Source: Tilletiopsis washingtonensis (taxonomy: Eukaryota; Basidiomycota; Exobasidiomycetes; Entylomatales). Taken from it: a stretch of DNA of 64,000 bases. The position numbers and the translations under genes were made by a program. Every line of letters begins with the position of its first letter. Position 1 is the stretch's first letter. Where the stretch lies: the NCBI RefSeq assembly GCF_003144115.1, contig NW_020312018.1:186001-250000 (forward strand), given 5' to 3'. Of the stretch, positions 1-10,867 are shown piece after piece. The notes beneath the pieces are model-generated. The model ran no database searches. It was not told the origin of the DNA and was given only the letters and a program-made list of their open reading frames with translations.

Positions 1-3000
1 TAGACGAGGAGAGCCTCGTCCTGATCACGGCACGCTCGGCAGACGAGAGAGAGAAGGTGCTGGTCATGTCGCGCGACTGGGAGGTGCTGAGCGAAGGGCT
101 ACTCGACACGCAGGACCTTGGCACAGGTGAGTTGTCGTGCATCTGCCTCATGCTGCAGGATCTGAGACTTCTCTCCAACAGACACGTTCGTCAACGTGGG
201 CTGGGGCTCTGCCGAGACGCAGTTCCATGGCAAGGCGGGAAAGGAAGCGGCGGCGGCTGCAGGTCAGGCAGGACCCTCGACGTCGTCAGCGCGAGGTTCG
301 GCACTGAAAGAGGATGATGGCGTGCCGCGCATCTCCTGGCGCTCCGACAGCTCGCACTTTGCCATCTCCTCGCTTGGATCTGAAGGCAGCAGCTCTGGGC
401 GGGCAGTGCGTATCTTCGCTCGCGAAGGGCTTCTGTCCGCGACCAGCGAGGCTCTGCGCGGCATGGGCCATGCGCTGAGCTGGAAGCCCAACTCGCTCCT
501 GATGGCTGCGACGCAGCGCTTCGGCGGTGACTACGCGTCAGGGAGAGATGGGCGGCAGGACGTCATCTTCATCGAGAAGAACGTGAGTGCAGAGCTCGAG
601 CTCGAGCGTTCCTCACTGACACGTGCGCTGCAGGGCTTGCGGCACGGCGAGTTCAGCTTGCGAGAAGAGTCCGGCTCGCAGCCCGTTCCGGGCGCCTTCG
701 ATGCGCCGTCGTCGTTGACCGAGCAGCCTTGGGCACGCGAGCATGCTGTGCGCGAGCTGTCATGGAACTGCGATGGCTCATTGCTGGCGGTCTGGCTGCA
801 GCGCGCGGACTCGCCTGCTGTAGTGCAGATCTGGTCGCCGACAAACTACAGCTGGACGCTGCGCTCCGAACTGCCGGCACTCGCCGGCGAGATCTGCTCG
901 CTCCGGTGGCATCCCGAGAATGCGCTCTGCCTCTACGTGGTCTCGCCGCACCTCATTGTCGAGCGTGTCTGGAAGCTCGAGGAGACAATATCGCCCGGCG
1001 ACGTGCCGACTGACGTGGCCTGCGCTGCAGTCGTCGACGGATGCTCGGTGCGCCTGACGCCGTTGCGGACGCACAATGTGCCGCCGCCGTATGCTGCTTT
1101 CACGCTGGTGCCGTCGCCCGGACGTGGCCGAGCGATTGCACACGTTGCATGGGCAGACGCATCAATAGGTACACAAGCGAAGAGCCTCCTCGCCGTGCTC
1201 TTCGCAGATGTCCCGGAGGTCGCGATCTATTCCTGCGCTTGGGGAGAGCTGGGCCCTCGCGCGCCTGTCGGAGGCTGGAAGGCGCCATCTCCGCAGCTCG
1301 TGTGCACAGTCAATGCCTCCGAGGGGCCTTCCACAAGGCCGTTCGTCGCGCATCAAGTCGGCTTGGATGCGGCCGTCAGCCAGAGCGGCGACATGCGACT
1401 TCAGCTTGTGGTCATCGGCGTGCACGATTCTATGGACGTGTCACAGGCTGTTCAACGCATCGAACTCCACGTCGACGCGCAGGGCGAGGCTTCCAAAGAC
1501 GTGCGCAGTACTGCGAAGGGCACCTCCTTCCGGCAATACGTTCCCGTCCGACCTGCTTCTACGCAGCTCCATGAGGACCGGCCGCGAGTCTTGCTGCAAG
1601 ACGACCTGGGACATCTCTTCGCTGCCGACACCCCGCAGGACTCGCTCGCAGCTCTGCCAGAGTTCTGCCCTTATGTCGCGATCGCTCCTTCTCTTGCGGC
1701 GCCCAAGACCGATGTCGAGGCTGGAGAAGAATACGAGGACAGTCAGTCCACAAGTCCTCGCGTCGTGGGCCTGTCAGGCGCCGGCGTGCTCTACGTTGAG
1801 TCCAACGTGGTCTCGCGCGACGCAACGTCCTTCGCTCTGAGCGGCGACATGCTCGTCTGGTCGAGCACTGCGCACCAGGTCCGCTTCCTTCAGCTCTCCG
1901 CCGACAATCTCTCGCGTTTGGGCTCCGAAACCGAGAGCACCGAGACGCTGGCGCTCTCTCGGAGGGTCGAGCGTGGATCGCGCATCGTCGCGGCGGTGCC
2001 GAGCTCGATGTCGCTCGTGCTGCAGATGCCGCGTGGCAACCTCGAGACCATCTACCCGCGGCCTCTCGTTCTCGCTGTTGTGCGGCGGAACGTCGCCGAA
2101 GCGCAATACGCGCAGGCCTTCTTGGTCTGTCGCACGCACCGCGTCGACCTCAACGTTCTGGCGCAAGACGAGCGGTTTGTGTCTCACCTCGACGAGTTCG
2201 TGGCACAGATCGGCGAGGCCGAGCACATCAACCTCTTCCTCTCCTCCGTCTCGGGCGAGCCCAGCAAGACGAACGCTGTCTGCGACTCCATGCGCGCTGC
2301 GCTGGAGCGTGCAGACGCGCAGCGCTACGTGACAAGCATCCTGACGACGCATGTGCGCAAGCAGCCGCCGGACTTCGAGAGCGCCCTGTTGCTGCTGCGC
2401 GACATCAAAGGTCGCGATGAAGCGGCCGCCGACGCCGCCTGCCAGTATCTGATCTTCCTCGCGGATGCGGACAAGCTGTTCGACGCCGCGCTTGGCCTCT
2501 ACGACTTTGTGCTGCCTCTTCTCGTGGCTCAGCACTCGCCGCGTCGCGATCCACGCGAGTACCTTGCCGAGCTGCGAGAGCTGCGTGCCAACTCAAATTT
2601 GCCGTATCAACGCTTCCGCATCGACGATCGTCTCGCACGCCACGCCAAAGCCGTGACGTGGCTCACGCAGGCCGGGCCAGAGCATCACGATGAGGCGATC
2701 GAGTACGTCCTGCGTCACGAGCTCTACCAGGAGGCGATGGCTGCGTGGGCAGGTGACGCCGGCAAGCTGTGTGAGGCGCAGACGCTGTACGGCAACTGGC
2801 TGCTGGGCAAGAAGCGCGCAAGCGAGGCTGCCAATGCCTACGCCATGGCAGGACAGACTCGTCTGGCCATTGACGCTCACAAGTCGGACAATCAGTGGCG
2901 CGAGGTCTTCGCTCTCGCTTTGTCGCCGCCTCGCATGGGCACGCAGGAAGTGCAGCTGCTTGCGCAGGAGCTGAGCATGTCGCTGGAGGAGGCCGCGCGC

Positions 3001-3900
3001 TACGAAGATGCGGCGCAGGTAGCCCTTCAGTACGGCCGCGACGTCGAGCGCGCAGTGGACATGCTGGGGCGCGGCGGACACTTCTCGGAGGCACGCAGAG
3101 TGTGCGCGCTGCATTCGCGGCTCGACCTGGTCGAGACACACATCAAGCCGGCGACGCTGGAGACGCACACACATCTGCTGGAGGACGTCGCGGACATGAC
3201 CTCGCAAGTCGACCGGACCGTCGAGCGCTTGGCAGCGCTCCGGATCAAGAAGGCCGAGGACCCAGACTCGTTCTACCCGGACGAAGACCCAGTCGACGAC
3301 GGGCGCTCCGACACGGCCACGCGCATCACCTCCTTCACGCGCTTCACTCGCTTCACGCGCCTGACATCGCTCACATCACTGGCCTCGGGCCCGACTGCGC
3401 TCTCGTCGGCGTCGAGCGCACGCACGGGCATGACGGCCAAGCGGCGAAAGAAAGAGGAGAAGAAGAAGGCCTCGGGCAAGAAGGGCAGCATCTACGAGGA
3501 GGACTACCTCTTCGACAGCCTGGCAAGGCTGCTTGGCAGCAAGCTGGAGACGTGCCAGGCATCGACGGCCGCTCTGCTGCCGCACCTCTTGCAGCTCTCG
3601 TCTGCCCATCGTCTCGCCGGTCACGCCTTGACCGAGGCACTGTCCGCCTTCGAGACGCACGCCGCATCTGCTGTTGCCGCACTCAGCGAGGCAGTGGCCG
3701 CAGAGCACGCGTCGATCGAGGCGCTGCGGCTCGACGCCCTGCGCAGTGCCGTGTCGCAGGGCTCACCGTTCGCTGATCTGCTTGCTGCCGGCCTCTTCGC
3801 GCCCGTCCCGTTGCGCGAGCCCATCAAGGTCTCGCAGAGCAAGTGGCGCTGCGGGGTACTTGACGCCATGGCGGACACGAAGACGCCGGGGGCGCACTAA
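1..3900 (+). CDS. ELP1: Elongator complex subunit Elp1 (IKI3), 3' part
   Basis: Elp1 is the scaffold of the six-subunit Elongator complex, which adds the cm5U-type modification at wobble uridine of tRNAs in the cytoplasm. The gene runs in from the left edge, so the start is missing. I read exons 1-126, 182-582 and 634-3900; both introns (55 and 51 nt) have GT-AG ends, and the second is in frame so it hides in the open frame. Joining the first two exons restores the conserved stretch FVNVGWG...ETQFHG, and the second junction gives EKNGLRHGEF, both typical of the N-terminal beta-propellers. About 1263 residues are visible; the whole family protein is usually 1300-1350. The C-terminal half is helical repeat. 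A Lys/Arg cluster (AKRRKKEEKKK, nt 3436-3468) precedes GSIYEEDYL and matches the basic tRNA-binding tail of the family. An imperfect FTR/LTSL repeat precedes it. The stop lies 37 bp from the stop of the convergent epimerase gene. Confidence 0.95.
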
Positions 3901-3937
3901 TCGCATGCATTGCTATTCCACCTTTTGCAGTTCCGGT

Positions 3938-4933
3938 CTACAGAGGGGAGAGCGTCTGTTCTGCGACCCACTAGAGCAAGCCAGAGCAGATCAGCATGCC
4001 TGGCACGCATGGCGCAAGCCACTGCACGACTCACCTCCTCGCCAGCGGCCAGCGCCTTGAGCTCGGCCACGTAGCCCGGCTCGACGCAGACAAACTCGGT
4101 CTCGCCCTCCTTGTGCATGTCCTTCATGCCTGCGCCCTTCTCTCCTGGGTTCCAAAGCACCGTCTGTGCGAAGCCGTCGGCACTGCGCGACAGCTTGACA
4201 CCACGACCGGCGGCACTGCGCGCCTCGACGGTGTCGCGGTCGGCGTACACGCGGTCCGTCTCGGCGCCGTCCATGGTGAGAGGAGCGCTGCCCGAGGCAG
4301 CTGCCTCTTCCCGCCCGGAAACCTTGTCGCGGAACGAGCTGTTGAGTCCGCTGATCTGCGCGCCGGCCACGGGCACGTTGAGGTAGTTGTGCAGCAGGGC
4401 GTGGAAGTGCATCGTCTTTGAGCCGGTGTTCTGCACGGCCAGCTTGCACGACAGCGAGTCGGCCGCGAGGGTGCTGCAGGGCCGTCAGAGGCATGACTTT
4501 GCCGCAGCCCTTGGCACACTCACACGGTGTAGCGCAGCAGGCACGGGAACGGGTAGCGCTTGAGCACGTCGTCGCGCTTCTGTGTGTCGAGCACGAGCGT
4601 GACGCTGGCGCTGCTGTCGCTGTCGTCGCTGCGCTCGAGCGTCCAGGTCTGCGTGCGAGCGAAGCCGTGGCGCCCTGCGTCCTTGACGTCGTCGCGCCCC
4701 ACCGCGCCCTCGGGCACGTCTGCGAGCTCGCCAAAGAGCGGAAAGACGACGGGGATGCCGCCGCGCACGGCGGCCGAGCCGTCGAGGGCACTGGCGCGCG
4801 AGAGGAAGAGCAGTTCGCGCTTGTCGGCGCCGACGACGGCGCTGAGCACGGTGGCGCCGAAGAGGAGGATGTCGGCGGATGCGGCGCCGTGCGTGAGGCG
4901 CACGGTGCCGGCGTTGAGCAGGTCGGCGGGCAT
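3938..4933 (-). CDS. Glucose-6-phosphate 1-epimerase (aldose-epimerase family, YMR099C type)
   Basis: This enzyme interconverts the alpha and beta anomers of hexose 6-phosphates in the cytosol. Three exons on the minus strand (4933-4524, 4473-4035, 3970-3938), joined across introns of 50 and 64 nt, give 293 residues; yeast YMR099C is of similar size. The first junction restores RYTVTLAADSL and the second GEEWVAEQTLSPL before the TAG stop. Family landmarks seen: GGIPVVFPLFG near residue 80, RHGFAR (first active-site His), HFHALLHNYL (second His) and FVCVEPGYV, whose Glu corresponds to the catalytic base. The start is the first in-frame ATG and gives the usual N-terminus leading into LTHGAASADILLFGATV. 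The promoter region (216 bp) is shared with the divergent complex I assembly factor. A plain galactose mutarotase is less likely because the protein is short and follows the YMR099C pattern. Confidence 0.92.
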
Positions 4934-5149
4934 GGCGTGTGGTGGTGGTTGGTGAGAGAAGCAGGTGCGGCTCGGGGGGCTATCGCAGCCGCTGCTGCTG
5001 CAAGAGCAACATGTGGAGGCGGCCGAGATCGCCGAGCGTGGGAAGAGACGCGAAAGCGCACGGCCGAAGAGCGAGCGCGCTGCCGTCAGCAGCAGCGGCG
5101 CCGTCGCGTGCTTCTTCGTTGCTTCTCCACCACACCGTCCACCGCAGCC
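4934..5149. promoter_or_regulatory. Divergent promoter, epimerase / NDUFAF8-like
   Basis: 216 bp separate the two start codons. The plus-strand side ends in a pyrimidine-rich run (about 5108-5145) just before the ATG, as expected for a fungal leader. I see no TATA box or other named element. Confidence 0.5.
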
Positions 5150-5617
5150 ATGCCCGTCGCCACACTGCCGCTCGCCGCGCCCGCACGCACGCGCAACCTG
5201 CAGCCCGTCATGGCCCTCGGCCGCTCCGTCGGCGCCTGCTCCGCCTCGGTGCGTCGCCGTGCCTCTCTCCAGTGCCGCATGCGTGTTGCTGACGCCGCCT
5301 CACTGCAGGCCCGCATGTACGGCGCATGCGTCCTCGCCAACTACGAGGAGGTGCAGAAGGACATGTGTGCCGCCGTCTTTGCCGAGTTCAAGAACTGCGT
5401 GCAGAAGGAGGTGAGTGCCGCGGCAGGTCCAGGTGCAGCTATGAGCGGCGCGGGCGGAGAGGAGCATGTCGTGGCCGACTCTGCGTTCGTCGATGCGACC
5501 ATTGAGCAGCTCAGTGCCGGTGTCCGTGTCTGCTGGCCTGCTCATCAAGTGGTGCTGCTTCTTGACCTTCGCGTCGCTGACGCTGTATTTCTCCGCCAGA
5601 TGCGCCGCAAGTGGTAG
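5150..5617 (+). CDS. NDUFAF8: Small CX9C protein, complex I assembly factor NDUFAF8-like
   Basis: NDUFAF8 works with NDUFAF5 in early assembly of mitochondrial complex I. Three exons (5150-5248, 5309-5410, 5600-5617) with introns of 60 and 189 nt encode 72 residues. The last coding exon is only 18 nt (MRRKW and stop). The core MYGACVLANY, then DMCAAVFAEFKNC, has a Cys spaced 12 residues before a CX9C pair, close to the uneven spacing in animal NDUFAF8. The N-terminal 30 residues are Arg- and Ala-rich without acids and could serve as a mitochondrial presequence. All three exons join in phase. The assignment rests on Cys spacing and the YG.C....KD.C...F..FK.C pattern; another CHCH-like mitochondrial protein is possible. 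Its presence implies the fungus has a conventional complex I. Confidence 0.78.
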   Translation: MPVATLPLAAPARTRNLQPVMALGRSVGACSASVRRRASLQCRMRVADAASLQARMYGACVLANYEEVQKDMCAAVFAEFKNCVQKEVSAAAGPGAAMSGAGGEEHVVADSAFVDATIEQLSAGVRVCWPAHQVVLLLDLRVADAVFLRQMRRKW

Positions 5618-6214
5618 ACGCCGCAGGCGCGCCGCGGCCAAGGGCCTAGCGCAGCGCATCGCGATGGCCGCGCAGGACGGATAGCCACCTGCAGCTCCGT
5701 CAGCACCGGCGACCGCAGCATGGCGTGCAAGTGGAAGGCGCACTTTAGCTGCGCTGCGCCACGCGCGCGCGTGCAACGGCAAGGCCGACCGCATCTGCGA
5801 TTCTCCGCACGCCATTGGCAGCCGGGCAGCGCAAGTGGACAATTGTCGCAGCGCCGGGCTCGCGCGCGAGTCGCAGCCAGAGCTCCGCACCTGCATGGCG
5901 GCGATGCGCACAAGGATTGTCATCTCAGCAAGGCGCGAGGAAAGGGAGAGGGGGAAGGGCGCCAGATGTGGGCATGGCTTGCCGCTAGTCGTTGTCACGC
6001 AACAGACGTTGATCGGCGCTCCGGGTCGCAGGCCTCGGAATTGCGCTCGAGGAGCGTGATTCCAAGACCTGCGACCTGGAGCGCACCTCTACGTCTGTTG
6101 CGCCGTGAGGTACCTCGGTTCGCGCGGCGCGGAGCTTTCCTACCCCGCTGCCGCGCCGAACTCTCAGCCTGACGGGTCAGGAGCAAGTGAATGGTATTAT
6201 CGTCTACATGTGTC
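5618..6214. other. Convergent intergenic region, no gene seen
   Basis: 597 bp between two stop codons facing each other. It contains short shadow frames only, none with family features; it should hold the two 3' UTRs. Confidence 0.5.
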
Positions 6215-7756
6215 TCATCGCGATGGTCCTGCGGCGGCCGAGCCGCGCGTCCCGCTCGTGCTGGCCCTCGGCGCCGGCGCCCGACCCAGCCGCGAGCCGC
6301 GCGGGCTGGGGCTCGTCTCGCTGCGCTTCGTGCGCGCATACACGCTCTCGCGCGGCAGCTCGAGGGCCGGCTTGAGGCGGTACTGGCGCTTGCGCTTGAG
6401 GCGCTGCGGCGGCGCCACGTCGGGCGGCGGCGACGGCGAGCGCAGGTCGGAGCGCGGCAGGTGCGAGATGGGCGTCGGCACGGTGCGTGGGCTGGGCACG
6501 CGCGCCATGTTCTTGTACAGCGACTGCGGCGCAGACTTGACGGGCGACGTGTGCGGCGTGAGCGGCGACGAGGGCCCGGAGAAGAGAGGCGGCGGTGAGA
6601 CCGAGGCGTCGTCGTAGTCCTCGGACTCGTCTTCCGTCTCTTGTTCCTCTTCTTCTCTCAGCTTCTCGACGATCTGCAGGACAGCGAGATAGCGCCGGCG
6701 GCGGTTCGCCAGGTAGCGCGCTTCGATGCTCTCCATCTCCTGCTGGTGTCGTTCTTTCGCCTCCTCGTATCGGTCCTTGATCTCCTGAATCTTCTGTCTG
6801 TAGTCGAGCCGGGCGTGCGAGAGAGCAGAGGATGACGACGCGTCAGAGTCGGAGCTGAGGGAAGAGAGCGACGAGAGCGATGAGAGTGACGAGATCGACG
6901 AGATCGACGAGTCGGACGAGTCGGATGAGGAGTCGTCAAAGCCGAACCGGGACGGCCCGGCGCAGAAGTCCGCGAGCAGGGCTACTGTGGCATCAGAGAG
7001 CCCAGTCCGGGCAGGAGGCCGGGCGGCGGCCGCTGGGCGGCGTTCCTCCGAGAACGAAGAGAGCGCGTCGTCGTACGCCTGAGGAGGCGACGAGAAGGCG
7101 TGGCTGGACATGCTGCGCGGGTACGGCGACGATGACGCCAGTACGGCGTGATCGACAGCAATCGAAGAACTCTGCAGCGCACCGCTAGCTGATGTACCAG
7201 GTGCCGCGACGATTGCAGCTCTCGCGTCTACCCGCTCTAGCCCATCGCGGGGCATGGGCGCAGTGCGAGCGGCGGGCGGCGGCGCCAGGACGTAAAGCGC
7301 CGATGCGGCAGACTCGGGAGTCGAGGTCGATGCTGCCTCTGAAGCAGCTGGCGAAGCCGCAGCGTCAAGCAGCTGTTGCGACGAGGATGCGACTTGCGAT
7401 GCGCTCGTGCTGCCCGAGGCAGCACTGCGTGCACTCGTCTTGCCCTTGGCTGGAGCGCTCCGGCGAGCGCGTGCAGCAGCGGCCGGGCTGGAGCTGGGGC
7501 CACGCCTGGCTCGGCTGCGCGTGCCCGCCGGCAGTGCCTCGGCGCTGGTGTCTGACTCCACGTCGCTCAGGTCGCTAAGCTCGCTGAGCTCGCTCTCGTC
7601 GCCGCTGCGCGCCTTGCCGGCCGTGCGCGTCGAGGGCGCTGGCTCAGGCTCGGGCGAGAGCTCGTCGGAGGCGCTGTGCAGTGCGCCGGCACTGGAAAGC
7701 GCGCGGAAGCGGCGTGCGCCGAGCGTGTGGCCGTAGGAGCGGCGCAGGGCCGGCAT
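6215..7756 (-). CDS. Uncharacterised Ser-rich, coiled-coil protein
   Basis: A single uninterrupted frame of 513 codons from the ATG at 7756. The open frame continues upstream but has no earlier ATG that avoids the MAD2 leader. I do not recognise the family. The first 300 residues are low complexity, rich in Ser, Ala and Pro. Around residues 300-335 lies a run of SSL/SSD units ending in DSDASSSS. A charged helix follows with heptad character (YRQKIQEIKDRYEEAKERHQ and onward through IEARYLANRRRRYLAVLQ to KLREEEE). The C-terminus is basic, with LKRKRQYRLKP as a possible nuclear signal, and ends in Ser/Gly/Pro-rich sequence. The make-up suggests a nuclear, chromatin-linked protein, but that is only an impression; I compared it mentally with Sds3-like subunits and found no convincing match. 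It shares a 266-bp promoter with MAD2. Confidence 0.65.
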   Translation of the reverse strand: MPALRRSYGHTLGARRFRALSSAGALHSASDELSPEPEPAPSTRTAGKARSGDESELSELSDLSDVESDTSAEALPAGTRSRARRGPSSSPAAAARARRSAPAKGKTSARSAASGSTSASQVASSSQQLLDAAASPAASEAASTSTPESAASALYVLAPPPAARTAPMPRDGLERVDARAAIVAAPGTSASGALQSSSIAVDHAVLASSSPYPRSMSSHAFSSPPQAYDDALSSFSEERRPAAAARPPARTGLSDATVALLADFCAGPSRFGFDDSSSDSSDSSISSISSLSSLSSLSSLSSDSDASSSSALSHARLDYRQKIQEIKDRYEEAKERHQQEMESIEARYLANRRRRYLAVLQIVEKLREEEEQETEDESEDYDDASVSPPPLFSGPSSPLTPHTSPVKSAPQSLYKNMARVPSPRTVPTPISHLPRSDLRSPSPPPDVAPPQRLKRKRQYRLKPALELPRESVYARTKRSETSPSPRGSRLGRAPAPRASTSGTRGSAAAGPSR

Positions 7757-8022
7757 GGCGGGCTGCGGTGAGGGATGTGGTGGAGCGGCGTCAAGGGCGA
7801 GGACAAGGGACGGCCTGCTGGGGAGGACGCGCTGTGACGCGTCGCGTTGCCGTGCCTGGGCGCAGCTAAAGTGGCCGCGTCTCCCGCACGAGACCAAACC
7901 AACACCATCAGGCACCAAGGGCCAGCCTCCGCCGCGCGCATCAGCCGGCCCCTGCCTCACGTCCACAGCCGCCTCCACACCAACACAGCAACACAGCAAC
8001 ACCCGCCGACCCCCCGGCCACC
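7757..8022. promoter_or_regulatory. Divergent promoter, Ser-rich protein / MAD2
   Basis: 266 bp between start codons. The MAD2 side is a C/A-rich leader with CAACACAGCAACACAGCAAC just before the ATG context CCACCATGTCC. No TATA box is visible. Confidence 0.5.
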
Positions 8023-9233
8023 ATGTCCACGGCGCAGGCCGTCGCGCCGACGCGCCAGCACCTGACGCTCTCGGGCTCGTCGCTGCTCGTGCGCGACTTC
8101 TTCTGCTACTCGCTGCAGAGCATCCTCTACCAGCGCGCCCTCTACCCGCCCGAGGACTTCAAGGCCGTGCGCAAGTACGGCCTGCAGATGCTCGTCGCCA
8201 TCGACGACGCCCTCGCCACCTACATCGACGCCGCCATGCGCCAGCTCGCCGCGTGGCTCGAGCAGGGCGCCGTCAGCCGCGTCGTCGTCGCCATCGTCGA
8301 CACCGAGACGGGCGACACCGTCGAGCGCTGGCAGTTCGACGTCGACGTCGTCGGCGAGGCCGTCGCCGAGAGCAAGCTGGCCAAGGAGGAGAAGAAGTGA
8401 GTGAAAGAAGAGCGGCCTGTGCAGCGGCGTGCGCAAGCGAGCCATGGAGAATCGATGTGAGGCGCGGAGCGTGGGTGTATGCGCTGGCGCGCAGGTTCGG
8501 GCCGCCTTGCGAGCTACGTGCTCTGGATGAGCAACAGAGGGGGGGGGGGGGGGCATCTTCGGGTCGCCTGCACATCAGCTGCATGAGCGCTGCTATGCGT
8601 CGACGGGCCACAACAGGCCGCAGCAGCCAGCAGCGAGGGGGCATTGTCGCTTCGCCGTGTGTGTGCGAGTCTGGCACCTTTCAGGCCGACTCTGTTGGCG
8701 CTGCAGCGGCCGGCTGTGGTGAGCTGTCCTGAATGCAAGCGAGCGGCAGGAGTGCCGCAGCCGAGACGATCGCCCCCTTGCTCACAGTGGGCTTGCAGCG
8801 CAAGCCGTGTGACGTTCTGCTCTGCACGATGCTCTCGCTGACCCAACCTTCAGACCGGTGCCGCCAAAAGCGTCCGCAGCCAACTCGGGCACATACGGCG
8901 CCAAGACGGACGCGCACGTCAAGGCCGAGATCGCGGCGATCATCAAGCAGATCACCGCAAGCTGCACCTTCCTGCCGATGCTGGAGCAGCAGTGTGCGTG
9001 GCAGGACCGCGTGCAGTCTGCAGAGCAGCAGCTCACATCTCCTCCTCCTTACAGGCTCCTTCTCCATCCTCGCCTACACGTCCACCTCGACGCCGATCCC
9101 GCTCGAGTGGGCCGAGTCGTCGGCGCGCCTCATCTCTGAGGGCGAGGCGGAGCAGGTGCGGCTGCGCAGCTTCAGCACGCACGTGCACCGCGTCGATGCG
9201 ATGGTGGCCTACCGGCGCGGCGAGGACGAGTAA
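8023..9233 (+). CDS. MAD2: Spindle assembly checkpoint protein Mad2 (HORMA domain)
   Basis: Mad2 binds Mad1 at unattached kinetochores and, in its closed form, Cdc20, so delaying anaphase. Exons 8023-8396, 8854-8993 and 9055-9233 give 230 residues, close to the usual 200-220. The first intron is 457 nt, long for this window, and includes a 15-G run; the second is 61 nt and its junction restores the conserved Cys in LEQQCSFSILAYT. HORMA features in order: SLLVRDFFCYSLQSILYQRALYPPEDF near the N-terminus, KYGLQMLVAIDD, VERWQFDV, IKQITASCTFLPML, then a C-terminal safety-belt segment RLRSFSTHVHRVDAMVAYR. A linker between the first two exons (KKPVPPKASAAN) is longer than in yeast. The first splice is the least certain part, because the distance leaves room for an unseen small exon, but the phase is correct as given. 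Confidence 0.92.
8539..8553 (+). repeat. Poly-G run in MAD2 intron 1
   Basis: Fifteen consecutive G residues on the sense strand inside the 457-nt first intron. Such runs are length-unstable and prone to sequencing error. Confidence 0.9.
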
Positions 9234-9970
9234 TGACGATATCCGCTTCACGAGTGCAGCGGAGAGTGATGGCGGTCACTGTGGGCGTGTGAGGGCGCCA
9301 CCAGGCGGCCGAGGGCTCAGTGCTCAGCCGCTGTCTGCTTGCTGATCTCGTATCGCTGCACCCCTCTCAGGGTGCTCATCTGTGGCATGTGTCAACCGGC
9401 CGCACCTGCAGCAGAGGCATGCTTGTCCGGCAGCGCTGTTGTGGAGCTGGTCCATGCGCTCTGCACGAGTTGGACTGCCGGATGCACTAGCTGGGAGTCG
9501 CACGCGCACGCGCGGGCCAGCGCTACCGCCTTGGCCCAGGAAGAAGCCGCGAAGTCGCCGCTGTGCCTCCTGCTCCTCTCGTGCCCGCTGCACGCCCTTG
9601 CTGGCCAACGCGAGCTGTTGGGAGACGTGCGCTGTACGCGATGCTGCCAACGGCTAAGAGACGAGAGGTGGCGAGGCTGCGAGATGGCTGCGTGCCTGTG
9701 CCTGGTGCTGCCAGGCGGCCTCTCGTCCCGGCTGCGACTTCCAAGCGCTTCGCTTGCCTCTCCACCCTTCCCAGCACTGCGCCTCGGCCGAGAGCGTGCA
9801 CGCGCCGCCACAGAGTTTCGCGCCAGCACAGCGCTCGAAGCATGCGCCGCCTCGACTTCTGGGTCGTGTGGCCGCTGGTCGTCGTCGTCGGCTCGCTCCT
9901 CTTCTTCTCGCGCCAACACCCCACCCACGCATTTCCTCCACCCACCCTATCCCCCGCCACTCTTCCCAAA
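9234..9970. other. Intergenic region, upstream of NDK1
   Basis: 737 bp between the MAD2 stop and the NDK1 start. The last 70 bp are pyrimidine-rich (CCACCC repeats, then TCTTCCCAAA before the ATG), typical of a strongly expressed fungal gene leader. The rest shows only composition-driven open frames. Confidence 0.5.
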
Positions 9971-10665
9971 ATGGCCACTGAGCAGAGTGCGTCGTCGCCG
10001 GCTGCTGCTGTCCTGCCTGCCCCGCACTGACCATGCCCGCAGCCTTCATCATGGTGAAGCCCGACGGCGTGCAGCGCGGCCTCGTCGGCGAGATCATCGC
10101 CCGCTTCGAGAAGCGCGGCTACCAGCTCGTCGCCGCCAAGCTCGTGCACGCCAGCCAGGAGCACCTCGAGAAGCACTACGAGGACCTCAAGGGCAAGGGC
10201 TTCTTCGCCGGCCTCGTCAAGTGCGTGGCGCGTGCGGCGCCTGGCATGCCGGCTCTCCCGTGCTGACCTCCGCGCTGCAGGTACATGGCCTCGGGCCCCG
10301 TCATGGCCATGGTCTGGCAGGGCAAGGACGTCGTTAAGCAGGGCCGCGTCCTGCTCGGCGCCACCAACCCGCTGCAGAGCGCCCCCGGCACCATCCGCGG
10401 CGACTTCGCCATCGACGTCGGACGGTGAGTGCCTGGCGCAGTGTGCGCGTGTGCGGCACCTGTGCTGATGCGCTCCGTCTTCCAGCAACATCTGCCACGG
10501 CTCCGACGCCGTCGACTCCGCCAAGAAGGAGATCGCCCTCTGGTTCGGCGAGCAGACGCCCACGATCGCTGTGCGTATGCTCGCGCTCCTCTGCCTTCGC
10601 TGCCTTGCTCACACCTCGGCGCCGCACAGTACCAGCGCTCGGCCGACTCGTGGATCTACGAGTAA
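9971..10665 (+). CDS. NDK1: Nucleoside diphosphate kinase
   Basis: This enzyme transfers the gamma phosphate between nucleoside triphosphates and diphosphates through a phospho-histidine. Five exons (9971-9986, 10043-10220, 10281-10424, 10486-10570, 10630-10665) joined by introns of 56-61 nt encode 152 residues, the normal length. The first coding exon is just 16 nt (MATEQ plus one base). The sequence reads [19 protein letters not shown] after the first junction, later [15 protein letters not shown] and [11 protein letters not shown], and ICHGSD, where the active-site His is residue 117. It ends ADSWIYE as in most eukaryotic NDKs. Codon use is strongly biased to C-ending codons, fitting high expression. 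All four junctions keep the frame and the family alignment. Confidence 0.98.
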
Positions 10666-10867
10666 GCCTCTCTCGCGACCTGTGCCGCCCTGCCGCACTG
10701 CCACATCGGCGTGCGCCAGCCCGAGCCACGTAGCGCAATGGGTATTTGATTCACAGTACACGCGTGTGGGGCAGCTGGAGGCAGGCTACGACAGCCAGGA
10801 CATGGCATGTGACCAGCGCCAGTCTGCATCGTACCAGCTGGAGGGCACACAGGTGGGTGAGTGTCAG

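Noticed and set aside
8397-8853. Intronic snoRNA in the long MAD2 intron (also looked at the QCR6 and MDM35 long introns)
   Set aside because: I found no convincing paired C and D boxes or H/ACA signature by eye.
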